Assembly (NCBI GenBank): GCA_022616275.1
Contig: JAKEFB010000224.1
Span: 1 to 44,127 of the forward strand
Reading direction: 5' to 3'
Source: Chloroflexota bacterium
Lineage (GTDB): Bacteria; Chloroflexota; Anaerolineae; Promineifilales; Promineifilaceae
DNA length: 44,127 nucleotides
Part shown: positions 15,856 through 24,530 of the stretch, in pieces
How positions within the stretch are numbered: the first letter of the stretch is position 1
Layout: the number at the start of each line of letters is the position of its first letter
Made by a program: the position numbers and the translations under genes
Notes under the pieces: model-generated
What the model was told of the DNA's origin: nothing
The model's database searches: none
The model's input: only the letters and a program-made list of their open reading frames with translations

Positions 15856-17040
15856 ATGGAAACCAGAGTGGTGGTTGAACCCCATCGCGGCCCGGCCGTC
15901 TTGACCCAAGCGCCCAACCTGGCCCGGCGGCGGCGCGCCGGGGAGGCGCTCATTCAGGCCTTTTTGTTTCTCTGCGGGGTGTTGTCCATCCTGACGACGA
16001 TTGGCATTGTCTACGAGCTGGGCCGGGAGTCGCTCAACTTCTTTACCCGGCAGCAGTGGGAGAACACCAACAAGCCCCTGGCCGTGGACGTGACGCCGGA
16101 AATGACCACCTTTGAAGTGGGGACGGCCGGCGGCGCGTTGCGAGAAGGAGAGACGCTTCGCGTCGGCGACGAGGTCATGCGGCTGGTGGCCATTGACGGC
16201 GCTACCGTGACCGTTGAGCGCGGCCTGCAGGGGAGTGAGGCCACGACTCATAATGCTGGCCGGCCGATTTTTCGATCCAACCGGGTCTCATTGATCGAAT
16301 TTTTCACCGGCACCAAATGGAATCCCCAATTGGGCCAGGTTGGTATCTTGCCGCTGGTGAACGCTACCCTCATGGTCAGCGCCATCGCCATGCTGGTGGC
16401 CCTGCCTTTGGGCCTGGCGGCGGCTATTTACCTCAGCGAATATGCCTCGCCCCGGATGCGGAATAGACTCAAGCCCATCCTGGAGATTTTGGCCGGGATT
16501 CCCACAGTCGTTTACGGCTATTTTGCCCTGACCTTCATGACGCCGTTGCTGCAGGCCATCTTTGGCGCGCAGCGGGTCCAAATCTTCAACGTTGCTTCCG
16601 GCGGTATTGTCGTCGGCATTTTAATCATTCCCCTGGTTTCCTCGATGAGCGAGGATGCGCTTAGCGCCGTGCCCCGCGCGCTGCGGGAAGCGGCTTATGG
16701 CCTGGGCGCGACCAAGCTGGAAACTTCGATTAAAGTTGTGCTGCCGGCCGCCCTGTCGGGCATTGCCGCCGCTTTCGTGGTGGCCATCTCCCGGGCCATT
16801 GGCGAAACGATGGTCGTGGCCATTGCCGTCGGCGCCGGGCCGGCCTTCACCTTCAACCCCTTCGCCTCGGCCGAAACGATGACCGGCCACATTGTGCGCA
16901 TTAGCGGGGGCGACCTGAGTTACGACTCGATTGACTACAACAGCATCTTTGCCATTGGCCTGCTGCTGTTTTTCATGACCCTGGCTTTGAATATTGTCAG
17001 TCGCCGGATTGTGCGGCGCTTCCGTGAGGTCTATGAGTAA
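15856..17040 (+). CDS. pstC: Phosphate ABC transporter permease PstC with an inserted external-loop domain
   Basis: The protein has 394 residues from the ATG at 15856, which has a strong AGAGGAGGAAGG Shine-Dalgarno. The first helix is about residues 31-53. The PstC core follows, with [21 protein letters not shown], the EAA-type loop [22 protein letters not shown] and [18 protein letters not shown]. PstC proteins are commonly about 300-330 residues. The surplus here is a segment at about 70-137 containing [15 protein letters not shown] and [18 protein letters not shown], a small beta-rich domain between helix 1 and the core, outside the cell. Its stop overlaps the pstA start by one base (TAATG). 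With PstA it forms the translocation channel for phosphate. Confidence 0.92.
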   Translation: METRVVVEPHRGPAVLTQAPNLARRRRAGEALIQAFLFLCGVLSILTTIGIVYELGRESLNFFTRQQWENTNKPLAVDVTPEMTTFEVGTAGGALREGETLRVGDEVMRLVAIDGATVTVERGLQGSEATTHNAGRPIFRSNRVSLIEFFTGTKWNPQLGQVGILPLVNATLMVSAIAMLVALPLGLAAAIYLSEYASPRMRNRLKPILEILAGIPTVVYGYFALTFMTPLLQAIFGAQRVQIFNVASGGIVVGILIIPLVSSMSEDALSAVPRALREAAYGLGATKLETSIKVVLPAALSGIAAAFVVAISRAIGETMVVAIAVGAGPAFTFNPFASAETMTGHIVRISGGDLSYDSIDYNSIFAIGLLLFFMTLALNIVSRRIVRRFREVYE

Positions 17041-19259
17041 TGGCTGCTGAATACAAACAGGGCGACGGCTATCCCGAAGGGGAAGCCCTGCGGGTGCAAG
17101 TCAGGCGCCGCCACCGCGGTGGTCTATGGTGGCGATTAATTTTCCAGGTCTCAACGATTATTGGCATCATTACCCTGATGGCGCTGCTTTACAACATTAC
17201 CAACCAGGCCTTTGGGCTGGTGGCGGTGGAAAATGAGAAGGACCCGGCCAGCCTGGTCCTGGCTTACGAAGAGGGGCGCTTACTAGGGGCGTCTAATACG
17301 GTCGCCAGCGAAGATGACAACGAGCTGGCCCAGGGGATTGTCGGCAACCCCTACGCGATTGGCTTTTTCGGTTACGCCTATTACCAGCAAAACCAGGACG
17401 CTTTGCGGGCCCTGGCCGTGGATGGGCAGGAACCGACGGCCGAAACAGTCGAAAACGGCCAGTATCCGCTGGCCCGGCCGCTGTTTATCTACACCACGGC
17501 CGGCATCATGGCCGAGAAGCCCCAGGTAGCGGCTCTTGTCAATTATTACCTGGCCCACGCCAACGAAGCAGTAGCTGAGGTCGGTTATTTCCCGGCCAGC
17601 CCGGAGGAGCTTCAGGAGGCCCAAAACGCCTGGCTGGCTGCCCAGGGGCTGGAAGGAGAAACATTGCCGGTTGTGAATCCGGCCGACTACGAGGGCGAGA
17701 TCATCATTGCCGGTAGCTCCACCGTCTTTCCCCTCACCCAGCGCGTCCTGGAACGTTTCCGGGCCGACGGCTTTGCCGGGCCGGTGACGCTGGACAATAT
17801 CGGCAGCACGGCCGGCCTGCGCCGCTTCTGCGTTGAGGGCAGCAGCGACATCGCCAACGCCAGCCGGCCGATCACCCCCGACGAGTTTGCTGCCTGCCGG
17901 GCCATCGGCCGCCAGCCACTGGAGATCCGCGTTAGCACTGACGCCCTGGCCGTGGTCGCCAGCGTGCAAAACGACTTCCTCTCCGGCGTGAGCCAGGAAG
18001 AGCTGGGCCAGCTTTTCACCACGGCCGTCAACTGGTCGGACGTGAACCCGGCCTGGCCGGCCGAGCCTATTCAGCGCTTTATTCCCGGCGCCGATAGCGG
18101 GACGCTGGACTTCTTCACCGAAACAATTTTCCCCCAGGAGCTGGCCGATCTGCCCAAGGAGACGCTGCTAGACATCCTGGCGGCCAACATCTCGACCGGC
18201 CTCGGCCGCCGCCTGGAGCGGGAGCAGCGCTTCTTCGACGACTGGTTGGTCTTTGAAAACCCTGACCTTTTTGCCGAGGTCTGCGCCAGCGCCGAGCCGC
18301 CGGCCGGCTGTGTACTGCCGGCCCGTGGCCAGGACGACGTCTACCGCCTGGTGCTGGAGCGGGTGGTCGTGCCCAACGTGGTCCAGACCTGGTCGCTGGT
18401 GGATTCTCTCTTTAACCGGTCTGGGATTTTGCTGCAGGTCCAGCAAAAATACCCCAACGCCGTCCTGGAGTTTCGTTCCTGGGTAACGCCCGCTTTCATC
18501 AGCAGCCCGCAATCGAGTGAGCCGGAGTTGGCCGGCGTGCGCACGGCTATCCTGGGCTCGCTGTGGGTCATCGCCATCACCATTCTCTTTGCTTTCCCCA
18601 TTGGCGTCGGGGCGGCCGTCTACCTGGAGGAGTACGCCGGCGATAGCTGGTTCAACCGGATGATCCAGACCAACATCAACAACCTGGCCGGCGTGCCGTC
18701 CATCATTTATGGCATGTTGGGGCTGGCTATCTTTGTCCGCGTGCTGGAAGCGTTGACCAGCGGCGCAACCTTTGGCGCGATTGACGACTCGACCACCGCC
18801 AACGGCCGGACGATTCTCTCGGCCAGCCTGACGCTGGGGTTACTGATTCTGCCGCTCATTATCATCAACGCCCAGGAGGCCATTCGGGCCGTGCCGGGCT
18901 CGTTGCGCCAGGCCAGCTACGGCGTGGGGGCGACCAAGTGGCAGACGATCTGGAGTCACGTGCTGCCCAACGCCCTGCCGGGCATTCTGACCGGCACGAT
19001 CCTGGCTATGTCCCGGGCCATCGGCGAGACGGCCCCTCTGGTCGTCGTCGGCGCTTCGACCTTTATCACTGCCGACCCTGAAGGCCCGTTCTCCAAATTC
19101 ACGACGTTGCCTATCCAGATTTACCAATGGACGGCCCGGCCGCAGGCTGAATTCCGCAATATTGCCGCCGCGGCGATTATTATCTTGTTGATCTTGTTGC
19201 TATCGCTCAACGCCACCGCCATTATCCTGCGCAATAAGACCAGCAAGAAGATGGTGTAA
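17040..19259 (+). CDS. pstA: Phosphate ABC permease PstA with a circularly permuted PstS domain in its first external loop
   Basis: This is a single 739-residue frame; ordinary PstA is about 280-300. Residues 31-52 form helix 1. Residues about 84-203 match the C-terminal half of PstS ([11 protein letters not shown] at 90, [28 protein letters not shown] at 181). Residues about 218-365 match the N-terminal half ([13 protein letters not shown] at 221, NASRP, GADSG at 350). The two halves are therefore in swapped order, joined where the natural ends of PstS would meet. Both phosphate-loop motifs are intact. The normal PstA loop resumes near 366, and the transport core runs from about 497 with [31 protein letters not shown] and [16 protein letters not shown]. 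It is coupled to pstC by a one-base overlap, and pstB follows after 5 bases. Confidence 0.93.
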   Translation: MAAEYKQGDGYPEGEALRVQVRRRHRGGLWWRLIFQVSTIIGIITLMALLYNITNQAFGLVAVENEKDPASLVLAYEEGRLLGASNTVASEDDNELAQGIVGNPYAIGFFGYAYYQQNQDALRALAVDGQEPTAETVENGQYPLARPLFIYTTAGIMAEKPQVAALVNYYLAHANEAVAEVGYFPASPEELQEAQNAWLAAQGLEGETLPVVNPADYEGEIIIAGSSTVFPLTQRVLERFRADGFAGPVTLDNIGSTAGLRRFCVEGSSDIANASRPITPDEFAACRAIGRQPLEIRVSTDALAVVASVQNDFLSGVSQEELGQLFTTAVNWSDVNPAWPAEPIQRFIPGADSGTLDFFTETIFPQELADLPKETLLDILAANISTGLGRRLEREQRFFDDWLVFENPDLFAEVCASAEPPAGCVLPARGQDDVYRLVLERVVVPNVVQTWSLVDSLFNRSGILLQVQQKYPNAVLEFRSWVTPAFISSPQSSEPELAGVRTAILGSLWVIAITILFAFPIGVGAAVYLEEYAGDSWFNRMIQTNINNLAGVPSIIYGMLGLAIFVRVLEALTSGATFGAIDDSTTANGRTILSASLTLGLLILPLIIINAQEAIRAVPGSLRQASYGVGATKWQTIWSHVLPNALPGILTGTILAMSRAIGETAPLVVVGASTFITADPEGPFSKFTTLPIQIYQWTARPQAEFRNIAAAAIIILLILLLSLNATAIILRNKTSKKMV

Positions 19260-19264
19260 GTACA

Positions 19265-20056
19265 ATGGCCGAAACAGTTTTTTCAAGCAACGGCGACTAT
19301 GCGCTGGAAACCCGGAATATGAACGTTTATTATGGCCAGTTCCGGGCCGTTAAGGAGATTAGCTTGAAGTTCAAGCCGCGCCAGATTACGGCCCTCATTG
19401 GCCCGTCTGGCTGTGGCAAGAGCACGGTGTTGCGGGCCTTCAACCGGATGAACGATCTGGTGCCTTCGGCGCGGGTCGAGGGCCGGGTGTTGCTCCACGG
19501 TAAGAACATCTACGAAGCCGACGTAGACCCGGTAGAGGTGCGCCGGCGCATCGGCATGGTCTTCCAGAAGCCCAACCCGTTCCCCAAGAGCATTTACGAA
19601 AACGTGGCCTGGGGCGCGCGGATTAACGGTTTTAAAGGAAATATGGATGCTCTGGTCGAGCAATCACTGCGGCAGGCGGCCTTGTGGGACGAGGTCAAGG
19701 ACAAGCTGCCACAGAGCGGCCTTTCCCTCTCCGGCGGCCAGCAGCAGCGGCTGTGCATTGCCCGGGCCATTGCCATCAAACCGGAAATTATCTTGATGGA
19801 CGAGCCGGCCTCGGCTCTGGACCCGATTGCCACGCTGCGCATCGAGGAACTGATCCAGGAGCTGAAACGCAACTATACGATCATTATCGTGACCCACAAC
19901 ATGCAGCAGGCCGGCCGGGCCTCCGATTACACTGCGTTCTTCACCGTGGACGAAAACCGGGCCGGCTACCTGGTGGAGTACGGCCGGACCAGCGACATTT
20001 TTACCAATCCTAAGAACTCGCTAACCGAGCAATACATTACCGGCCGGTTTGGGTAA
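19265..20056 (+). CDS. pstB: Phosphate ABC transporter ATP-binding protein PstB
   Basis: The 263-residue ATPase shows Walker [10 protein letters not shown] (46-54), the Q-loop in [10 protein letters not shown], the ABC signature LSGGQ (155-159), Walker B IILMDE (175-180) and the switch histidine in [21 protein letters not shown] and the C-terminal [12 protein letters not shown] are characteristic of PstB. It powers phosphate import through PstC and PstA from the cytoplasmic side. The gene follows pstA by 5 bases, so the two are co-transcribed. Length and motifs are fully normal, in contrast to the two enlarged membrane subunits. Confidence 0.96.
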   Translation: MAETVFSSNGDYALETRNMNVYYGQFRAVKEISLKFKPRQITALIGPSGCGKSTVLRAFNRMNDLVPSARVEGRVLLHGKNIYEADVDPVEVRRRIGMVFQKPNPFPKSIYENVAWGARINGFKGNMDALVEQSLRQAALWDEVKDKLPQSGLSLSGGQQQRLCIARAIAIKPEIILMDEPASALDPIATLRIEELIQELKRNYTIIIVTHNMQQAGRASDYTAFFTVDENRAGYLVEYGRTSDIFTNPKNSLTEQYITGRFG

Positions 20057-20064
20057 AATCATTC

Positions 20065-20097
20065 ACCCTCCCGGAGGTTCTCAACCTCCGGGAGGGT
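20065..20097. terminator. 15-bp hairpin between pstB and arsC
   Basis: Perfect 15-base arms (20065-20079 and 20083-20097) flank CTC, 8 bases after the pstB stop and 10 bases before the arsC start. No T-run follows on either strand. It is probably an intercistronic stabiliser or attenuator within the pst operon. Confidence 0.72.
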
Positions 20098-20107
20098 AAG
20101 TAAGATT

Positions 20108-20530
20108 ATGGCTAAAAAGCGCGTCTTGATTCTGTGTACCGGTAATTCGGCCCGCAGCCAGATGGCTGAAGGGCTGGTCAATCACTTCGCCGGCGACGAG
20201 TGGGCTGCCTATTCGGCCGGCACGGAACCGGCCGGCACCGTCCACCCGCTGGCTATCCAGGCCATGGCCGAGCTGGAAATTGATCTCGCCGGCCACCACT
20301 CCAAGTCGGTAGATGTTTTTCGGGATGATTCCTTCGACCTGGTGATCACTGTTTGTGACGATGCGGCCGAAAATTGTCCGGTCTGGCTGGGCAACGGCCG
20401 GGTGGTCCACCTTGGCTTCCCCGATCCGGCCCGGGCCACCGGCAGCGAAGCGGAGCGGCTGGCCGTCTTTCGCCGGGTGCGGGATGACATTCGCCGGCAG
20501 CTTCTCGATTACTTGCAGAGCAATGGCTAA
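20108..20530 (+). CDS. arsC: Thioredoxin-coupled arsenate reductase ArsC (low-molecular-weight phosphatase fold)
   Basis: The 140-residue protein opens with the phosphatase P-loop CTGNSARSQ (C10, R16). It also has the two extra redox cysteines of Staphylococcus/Bacillus-type ArsC, C83 and C90 in VCDDAAENC, and a catalytic Asp in GFPDP. It reduces arsenate to arsenite, passing the disulfide from C10 to C83/C90 for repair by thioredoxin. Placement inside the pst operon makes sense because arsenate enters through phosphate transporters. A tyrosine phosphatase role is less likely, because those lack the C83/C90 pair. Expression should rise with phosphate starvation, when arsenate leak is greatest. 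Confidence 0.88.
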   Translation: MAKKRVLILCTGNSARSQMAEGLVNHFAGDEWAAYSAGTEPAGTVHPLAIQAMAELEIDLAGHHSKSVDVFRDDSFDLVITVCDDAAENCPVWLGNGRVVHLGFPDPARATGSEAERLAVFRRVRDDIRRQLLDYLQSNG

Positions 20531-20543
20531 TCAAGACGACAGA

Positions 20544-20573
20544 CGCGTGTCCAGGGCGAAGCCTGGACACGCG
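20544..20573. repeat. 12-bp palindrome between arsC and phoU
   Basis: Perfect 12-base arms (20544-20555 and 20562-20573) flank GCGAAG. Around it GACGACAG and its complement CTGTCGTC recur several times (20535-20617), so the whole arsC-phoU spacer can fold into a larger structure. Confidence 0.55.
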
Positions 20574-20633
20574 ATGGACGACAGTGGGCCGAAGAACGTC
20601 GTCTGTCGTCTGTCGTCCACTGGAGATGATGTT

Positions 20634-21323
20634 ATGCTACGAGCAACCTTTGAAAGAGAGCTGCAGCGGCTGCAAGATCGGTTGTTGGCCCTGGGCAACG
20701 AGGTGGGGGACAACGTCGTCGAGGCAGTCGAGGTGCTCCGGCGGCGAGATATGATCGGCGCGCAGCGGCTCATTGCTGCCGACCTTTGGGTCAACGAGCG
20801 GCGGATTGGCATTATGACCGACGCCCTGTTGCTGATTGCCACCCAGCAGCCGATGGCTGGCGACATGCGCCTGATTGCCAGCATCATCGAAATCACCGGC
20901 GAGCTGGAGCGCATCAACGACTATGCCAAGGGGATTGCCAAGATTAACCTGATGATTGGCGAAGCCTCGGTTGGGGAGCTGCTGGTCGAGATGCCAGAAA
21001 TGGCCGAAAAGATGCGGGCCATGCTCTACCAGGCGCTGGAGGCCTTTAGCCGGCGGGACGCGGCCCTGGCCCGGGCCATTCCGGCGGCCGACGACGAGGT
21101 GGACGCTCTCTTCAACCAGACTTACCGGGAGCTGGTGATTGCCGTCATGGACGACCCCAGCCTGATCGAGCACGTCAACCGCCTGGAATGGGCGGCCCAC
21201 AACCTGGAGCGGGCCGCCGACCGGGTGACGAATATTTGCGAGTGGATCGTCTACGCGGCCGTGGGCGAATACGTGGAGATGGACTCAGAAATAGAAGCGC
21301 CGCCGCAGTATAGGCGAGATTAG
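20634..21323 (+). CDS. phoU: Phosphate signalling protein PhoU
   Basis: The protein has 229 residues from the ATG at 20634, which has GGAG nearby. The frame is open far upstream, but that part overlaps arsC and is not coding. The sequence is all-helical with two PhoU repeats. Each has the metal-binding E/D-rich signature: LIASIIEITGELERINDYAKGI in the first and LEWAAHNLERAADRVTNICEW in the second. PhoU restrains the Pst transporter and the sensor kinase when phosphate is plentiful. It closes the pst operon. The kinase and regulator that act with it are not identifiable here: the two-component pair at 36.2-37.8 kb is possible but unproven. Confidence 0.93.
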   Translation: MLRATFERELQRLQDRLLALGNEVGDNVVEAVEVLRRRDMIGAQRLIAADLWVNERRIGIMTDALLLIATQQPMAGDMRLIASIIEITGELERINDYAKGIAKINLMIGEASVGELLVEMPEMAEKMRAMLYQALEAFSRRDAALARAIPAADDEVDALFNQTYRELVIAVMDDPSLIEHVNRLEWAAHNLERAADRVTNICEWIVYAAVGEYVEMDSEIEAPPQYRRD

Positions 21324-21341
21324 GGATTGTAGATTGGGTAT

Positions 21342-21401
21342 CCCCTGCTGCTCGGGCCGGTCTCTGGCCGAGCACGTTGTTGACCCGCCACAACTCAGGG
21401 G
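21342..21401 (+). terminator. Branched hairpin after phoU, probable end of the pst operon
   Basis: An outer stem CCCCTG/CAGGGG (21342-21347 with 21396-21401) encloses two hairpins, GCTCGG...CCGAGC (21350-21373) and GTTGT...ACAAC (21376-21394). It starts 18 bases after the phoU stop. No T-run follows. Confidence 0.4.
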
Positions 21402-21409
21402 CTGGGGTG

Positions 21410-21491
21410 TTTACCAACCGTTAACCGAACTTTAGTCAAACCTTAACCGGCCGTTGAAAGGGCGTTAAGAGCGACGTGGTAACTTTATAAC
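21410..21491 (+). promoter_or_regulatory. Second PhoP box, six units at exact 11-base spacing, with a -10 element
   Basis: The hexamers TTTACC (21410), TTAACC (21421), TTAGTC (21432), TTAACC (21443), TTGAAA (21454) and TTAAGA (21465) are spaced exactly 11 bases apart. TATAAC (21486-21491) follows at a suitable -10 distance. Phasing is even more regular than at the pstS box, and both boxes contain TTGAAA as fifth unit. No protein-coding gene lies downstream on the plus strand for 3 kb; the neighbouring gene on the right ends here on the other strand. Confidence 0.68.
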
Positions 21492-21496
21492 AGTAT

Positions 21497-21568
21497 CCTC
21501 TTCTCTCCTCCTGACCCCATGATCTGTGCGACCGGGGCAGGGCGCCCGCCCTGCCCCGGTCGTGCTTT
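21497..21568 (+). ncRNA. Candidate phosphate-starvation small RNA
   Basis: Transcription from the -10 at 21486-21491 would begin near 21497. The first about 33 bases are unpaired and CU-rich, including CTCTCCTCCTG, which is complementary to purine-rich Shine-Dalgarno sites such as GAGGAG. A 15-bp GC-rich hairpin (21530-21561) follows and then GTGCTTTT, giving an intrinsic terminator on the plus strand. The expected RNA is about 70 bases. This architecture (CU-rich tail plus terminator) is that of several Gram-positive regulatory RNAs. No expression evidence is available, so this is a prediction. Confidence 0.42.
21530..21561 (+). terminator. GC-rich hairpin with T-run on the plus strand
   Basis: The 15-base arms (21530-21544 and 21547-21561) are perfect. 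On the plus strand GTGCTTTT follows, a short T-run; on the minus strand no T-run follows. It therefore terminates plus-strand transcription better, although it also lies just past the stop codon of the PA14 gene and may serve both. Confidence 0.65.
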
Positions 21569-23214
21569 TACGGCTTCGGCCGGAGAGCAGCCGGAACAGC
21601 TATGGGCAGCCAGGCGCCCCCGGCGGCCGGCTGATCCCAACCGGGCAGCGCCGCGCTGCTCAGTTCCTCCCACCAGACCTTGATCCGCGCGTCGAACTCG
21701 CTGTCAAAATACTCGACGACGACCAGGTACTCCCCGGCCGCCAGGGTAATGTCGCCGGTGACTTCCCGCTCCGACCCGACCTGCCACTCATTAATGACAG
21801 GGTTGTCGTCCACAAAAATGCGCACGCCGTCGTCTACCAGGGCGTGGAAGCGGTATACTCCCTGCTCAAACTCGAAGAACTCGGCCCAGCGTACGGAGAA
21901 TTCGTCATTGGGGATGCCGGTGGCCGGCGAACCCGTTCCCCAATCAAAATCAATCACCGCGTCGGTGCGCACCAGTGTGGCCGTGCCGCTCAGATCGGGA
22001 TTGTCGAAATACTCGCCCTGCCAGTTGCCGGGGGCCGTTCCGGATACCCACCAGAACTCGATCATAGCGTCGGCCGTGTTGTCGTAAAACTCAACGCGCA
22101 ATAGGTGGTTGCCGGCGGTCAAGGTGCGTTCGGCGGTATAGGTGTTGGGCGTGGCGTCGTGCCATTCGTTAATAATGAGCTGATTGTCTAGCCAGACGCG
22201 GACGCCATCGTCGGCGCGGGCATTGAAGGTGTACGCGCCGGCGGCAAAGTTGAGGGTGCGCGTCCAGCGGATGGAGAACCGGTCTACCGGGATGTTCGTG
22301 GCCGGTGGATTCTTGCCCCAATCGAAATTGACCTCGACGTCGTTGCGAATGAGGGTCGGCGCACCGTCCAGGTTCGGGTTGGAATAATACTCGGCCCGCC
22401 ACTGGGGATATTGGGTGGCGTTGTCCCACCAAAACTGGATTTGGGCCGTGCCACTGCCTTCGTAGTAGTCAATCCGCAGCGAGTGGTCGCCGGTTATGAG
22501 CGTGCGGTCTACACTGTAAGTGACGTTGCCGGCGTCGTGCCACTCGTCAATGACGAGCTGGTTGTCCAGCCAGATGCGGACGCCATCGTCGCTGCGGACG
22601 TTGAAGCGGTAAGTGCCGGCGCCAAAGGCCAGGGTGCGCGTCCAGCGCACGGAGAAGTTGTCGGCCGGCAAACCGGAGGCGGGCGCGGCCGTGCTCCAGT
22701 TAAAGTCCACGTTGTTGTCCAGGCGGGTGAGGGTGGGACTGCCGGACAGGTCGCGGTTGTTGAAATACTCGCCCTGCCAGGCGTCGGGCGGCCGGGTGGC
22801 TGTGGGCGTGGGCGACGGTGAGCGCGTGGCCGTGGGCACGACAGGCGGCTGGGTGACACGGGGTGGGGGCGGGGGGGGTGGTATGAAAGGTGTGCTGGTT
22901 GGTAGCGGTGGCAGCGTCGGCCGTGGCGTAGGCGAAGGCCGGAGCGTAGCCGTGACCGACAAGGTGCTGGTAGCTGTGGGTGTCGAAAGGTCAATGGTGC
23001 TGCTGGGTTCCGGCGTCAAGGTCGGCGGAAGCGTTCGCGTGGCCGAGGGAACGACCGCCACGGGGACCTGCGTTGGCAGGGAATCGCCGCCCGGCGGGGC
23101 GTTCACGAAGGAAATAGCGGCCCCGACGCCGAGAAGACATACCAGCGCGCCGACGCCGACGAGCAGAGCAATCAACCAGGCAGGAATTGGGGGTTGGTTA
23201 ACGTTGTCTCGCAT
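21568..23214 (-). CDS. Membrane-anchored protein with three PA14 domains
   Basis: The 548-residue protein has one N-terminal membrane helix (about 12-34) without a cleavage site. A Pro/Thr/Ser linker (about 45-144) and three PA14 domains starting at residues 146, 272 and 398, exactly 126 residues apart, follow. Each begins with a W(Q/R)xEY(F/Y)xN-like motif and has the carbohydrate-binding DDGVR(I/V)(W/F)(L/V)D core; the third has VDD in place of LDN. PA14 domains bind sugars, often with calcium. The protein probably displays sugar-binding modules on the cell surface. GGAG precedes the ATG by 9 bases. No enzyme domain is present. Its stop codon lies in the T-run of the candidate small RNA terminator. 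Confidence 0.85.
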   Translation of the reverse strand: MRDNVNQPPIPAWLIALLVGVGALVCLLGVGAAISFVNAPPGGDSLPTQVPVAVVPSATRTLPPTLTPEPSSTIDLSTPTATSTLSVTATLRPSPTPRPTLPPLPTSTPFIPPPPPPPRVTQPPVVPTATRSPSPTPTATRPPDAWQGEYFNNRDLSGSPTLTRLDNNVDFNWSTAAPASGLPADNFSVRWTRTLAFGAGTYRFNVRSDDGVRIWLDNQLVIDEWHDAGNVTYSVDRTLITGDHSLRIDYYEGSGTAQIQFWWDNATQYPQWRAEYYSNPNLDGAPTLIRNDVEVNFDWGKNPPATNIPVDRFSIRWTRTLNFAAGAYTFNARADDGVRVWLDNQLIINEWHDATPNTYTAERTLTAGNHLLRVEFYDNTADAMIEFWWVSGTAPGNWQGEYFDNPDLSGTATLVRTDAVIDFDWGTGSPATGIPNDEFSVRWAEFFEFEQGVYRFHALVDDGVRIFVDDNPVINEWQVGSEREVTGDITLAAGEYLVVVEYFDSEFDARIKVWWEELSSAALPGWDQPAAGGAWLPIAVPAALRPKP

Positions 23215-23414
23215 TGGATGTGCTCCTTACTTGTGTAACGCCTGAACTCAGCGAAGGAGTTGTCTGATCTGATAATGGACAATGCCTGAGATAATAAGAT
23301 GCGGCCGGCCGGGCAAAAGTTCCGGCAACCGGGCTGTTTTGTGGTCAATACTATCAGAAGAAAGGCGGTACTACCAGGAGGAAGTTTGGTAGTTGCCAGA
23401 CGGCTCCCTCGAAG

Positions 23415-23454
23415 AGAGATTGGAGATTAGAGCTTCAGCTAATCTCCAATCTCT
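23415..23454. repeat. 16-bp palindrome of GGAGATT type after the DMT transporter gene
   Basis: Perfect 16-base arms (23415-23430 and 23439-23454) flank AGCTTCAG. It lies 17 bases beyond the stop of the transporter gene and may end its transcript. The arm phrase (AGAGATTGGAGATTAG) recurs in other intergenic spaces, near 34600-34625 and 36097-36130. Confidence 0.65.
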
Positions 23455-23470
23455 AGTCGCCAATCTCTTT

Positions 23471-24355
23471 TTAGCGGCCGCGCTTGTTGACGACGACGAC
23501 TCCGATCACAACCAGTACGCCGCCCATGACCGACGATACGGGCGGTATCTCGCCCAGCCAGAGCCAGGCGATGAGCACGGCCACGGCCGGCACCAGGTAC
23601 AAAAAACTGCCGGCTACCGAGGCCGGCAGCCGGGAGAGGACGAACGACCAACTGGCGTAGCCAATGGCGCCGGGGAACAAGCCCATGTAGACGACGGCCA
23701 ACGTCGAACCCGGGGTGGCCGTCTTTATTTCGCGAATGAGACCGGGCAGGAAAATGAGCAGCAGAATCGTGCCGGCCCAGACAGCGTAAGCGGTGAACGG
23801 CAGAGCGCCATATCGCTTCAGGTACGGCTTTTGGCCGACCGAATAGCCGGCCTGAACCAGGGCGGCCAGCAGCACCAGCAGGGCATAGGAGTTCAGGTTA
23901 AATCCGGTATCCGTCGCCAGGCTAATCAGGCCCACGCCACTAAAGCTCAGGGCAATGCCCAGCCAGCCCAGGGAGTTCAACCGCTCTTTGAATAGGAGGA
24001 TGGCCAGGATGACCATGTAAATCGGGGCCGAAGCGACCAGGAAGCTGGCCACGCCGGCCGAAACGGCGACCTCTCCGGCGTTTAAGGCGACGTTGTAAAC
24101 GGTGAAGCCCAGAAAACCGACCAGGATAATTCCCGGCAGGTCCCGGACTCTTGGCAGTGGCATGCGGGCCACCAACGCGTAAAGCCCCAGCGCCAGGGAG
24201 GCAATTAAATAGCGCAAGAGGGCGACGCTGGCCGGCGAGTAGCTCTGCAGGCCGGCCCGAATGCCGGCAAAGGCCGAGGCCCAGAGCACAACGGTGGCGG
24301 CCGCGGCCAGGAAGGCCTTGGGGTCAATTTTGCGGGGGGGAGCAACAGTTTCCAC
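23471..24355 (-). CDS. EamA/DMT-superfamily transporter
   Basis: This is an integral membrane protein with about ten helices in two EamA repeats. Typical segments are VVLWASAFAGIRAGL near the start, VASFLVASAPIYMVILAILLFKE at the end of repeat 1 and GSFLYLVPAVAVLIAWLWLGE at the end of repeat 2. Such proteins export amino acids or other small metabolites. The start is uncertain. GTG at 24353-24355 has GAGAGGA close by, while TTG at 24365-24367 would extend it by four residues. It is divergent from a LysR regulator, a common arrangement in which the regulator controls the exporter. Substrate unknown. Confidence 0.85.
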   Translation of the reverse strand: METVAPPRKIDPKAFLAAAATVVLWASAFAGIRAGLQSYSPASVALLRYLIASLALGLYALVARMPLPRVRDLPGIILVGFLGFTVYNVALNAGEVAVSAGVASFLVASAPIYMVILAILLFKERLNSLGWLGIALSFSGVGLISLATDTGFNLNSYALLVLLAALVQAGYSVGQKPYLKRYGALPFTAYAVWAGTILLLIFLPGLIREIKTATPGSTLAVVYMGLFPGAIGYASWSFVLSRLPASVAGSFLYLVPAVAVLIAWLWLGEIPPVSSVMGGVLVVIGVVVVNKRGR

Positions 24356-24370
24356 GAATCCTCTCAATCA

Positions 24371-24421
24371 GGTTATTGGTTATTGGTTAGCCATGTCACG
24401 AATAACTAATAACCAATAACC
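24371..24421. repeat. ATTGGTT-type inverted repeat between DMT transporter and lysR
   Basis: Arms of 19 bases (24371-24389 and 24403-24421) match at 18 positions and are built from repeats of TTATTGG. The same unit forms the longer palindrome at 38618-38661. Confidence 0.65.
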
Positions 24422-24490
24422 ACCTCGACATTGACGGCTAAGAAATCAACGGATATTCTAAATAACTTCATCCATCAATATCAACGAATG

Positions 24491-24514
24491 ATTACGATTG
24501 AACGTATCGGTAAT
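24491..24514. promoter_or_regulatory. Candidate LysR operator
   Basis: ATTAC (24491-24495) and GTAAT (24510-24514), extended inwards as GAT/ATCG, form an interrupted palindrome 17 bases before the lysR ATG in the divergent spacer. LysR-type sites are dyads of this size (T-N11-A class), but the spacing fit is only approximate. Confidence 0.3.
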
Positions 24515-24530
24515 AGTGATAGGTGTTGTT

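Noticed and set aside
17040-19259. PstA insert considered as a chimeric assembly or frameshift of duplicated pst genes
   Set aside because: The frame is uninterrupted, its PstS-like part differs from pstS throughout (not a copy), codon style matches the neighbours and both junctions lie in one external loop; still worth confirming with reads.
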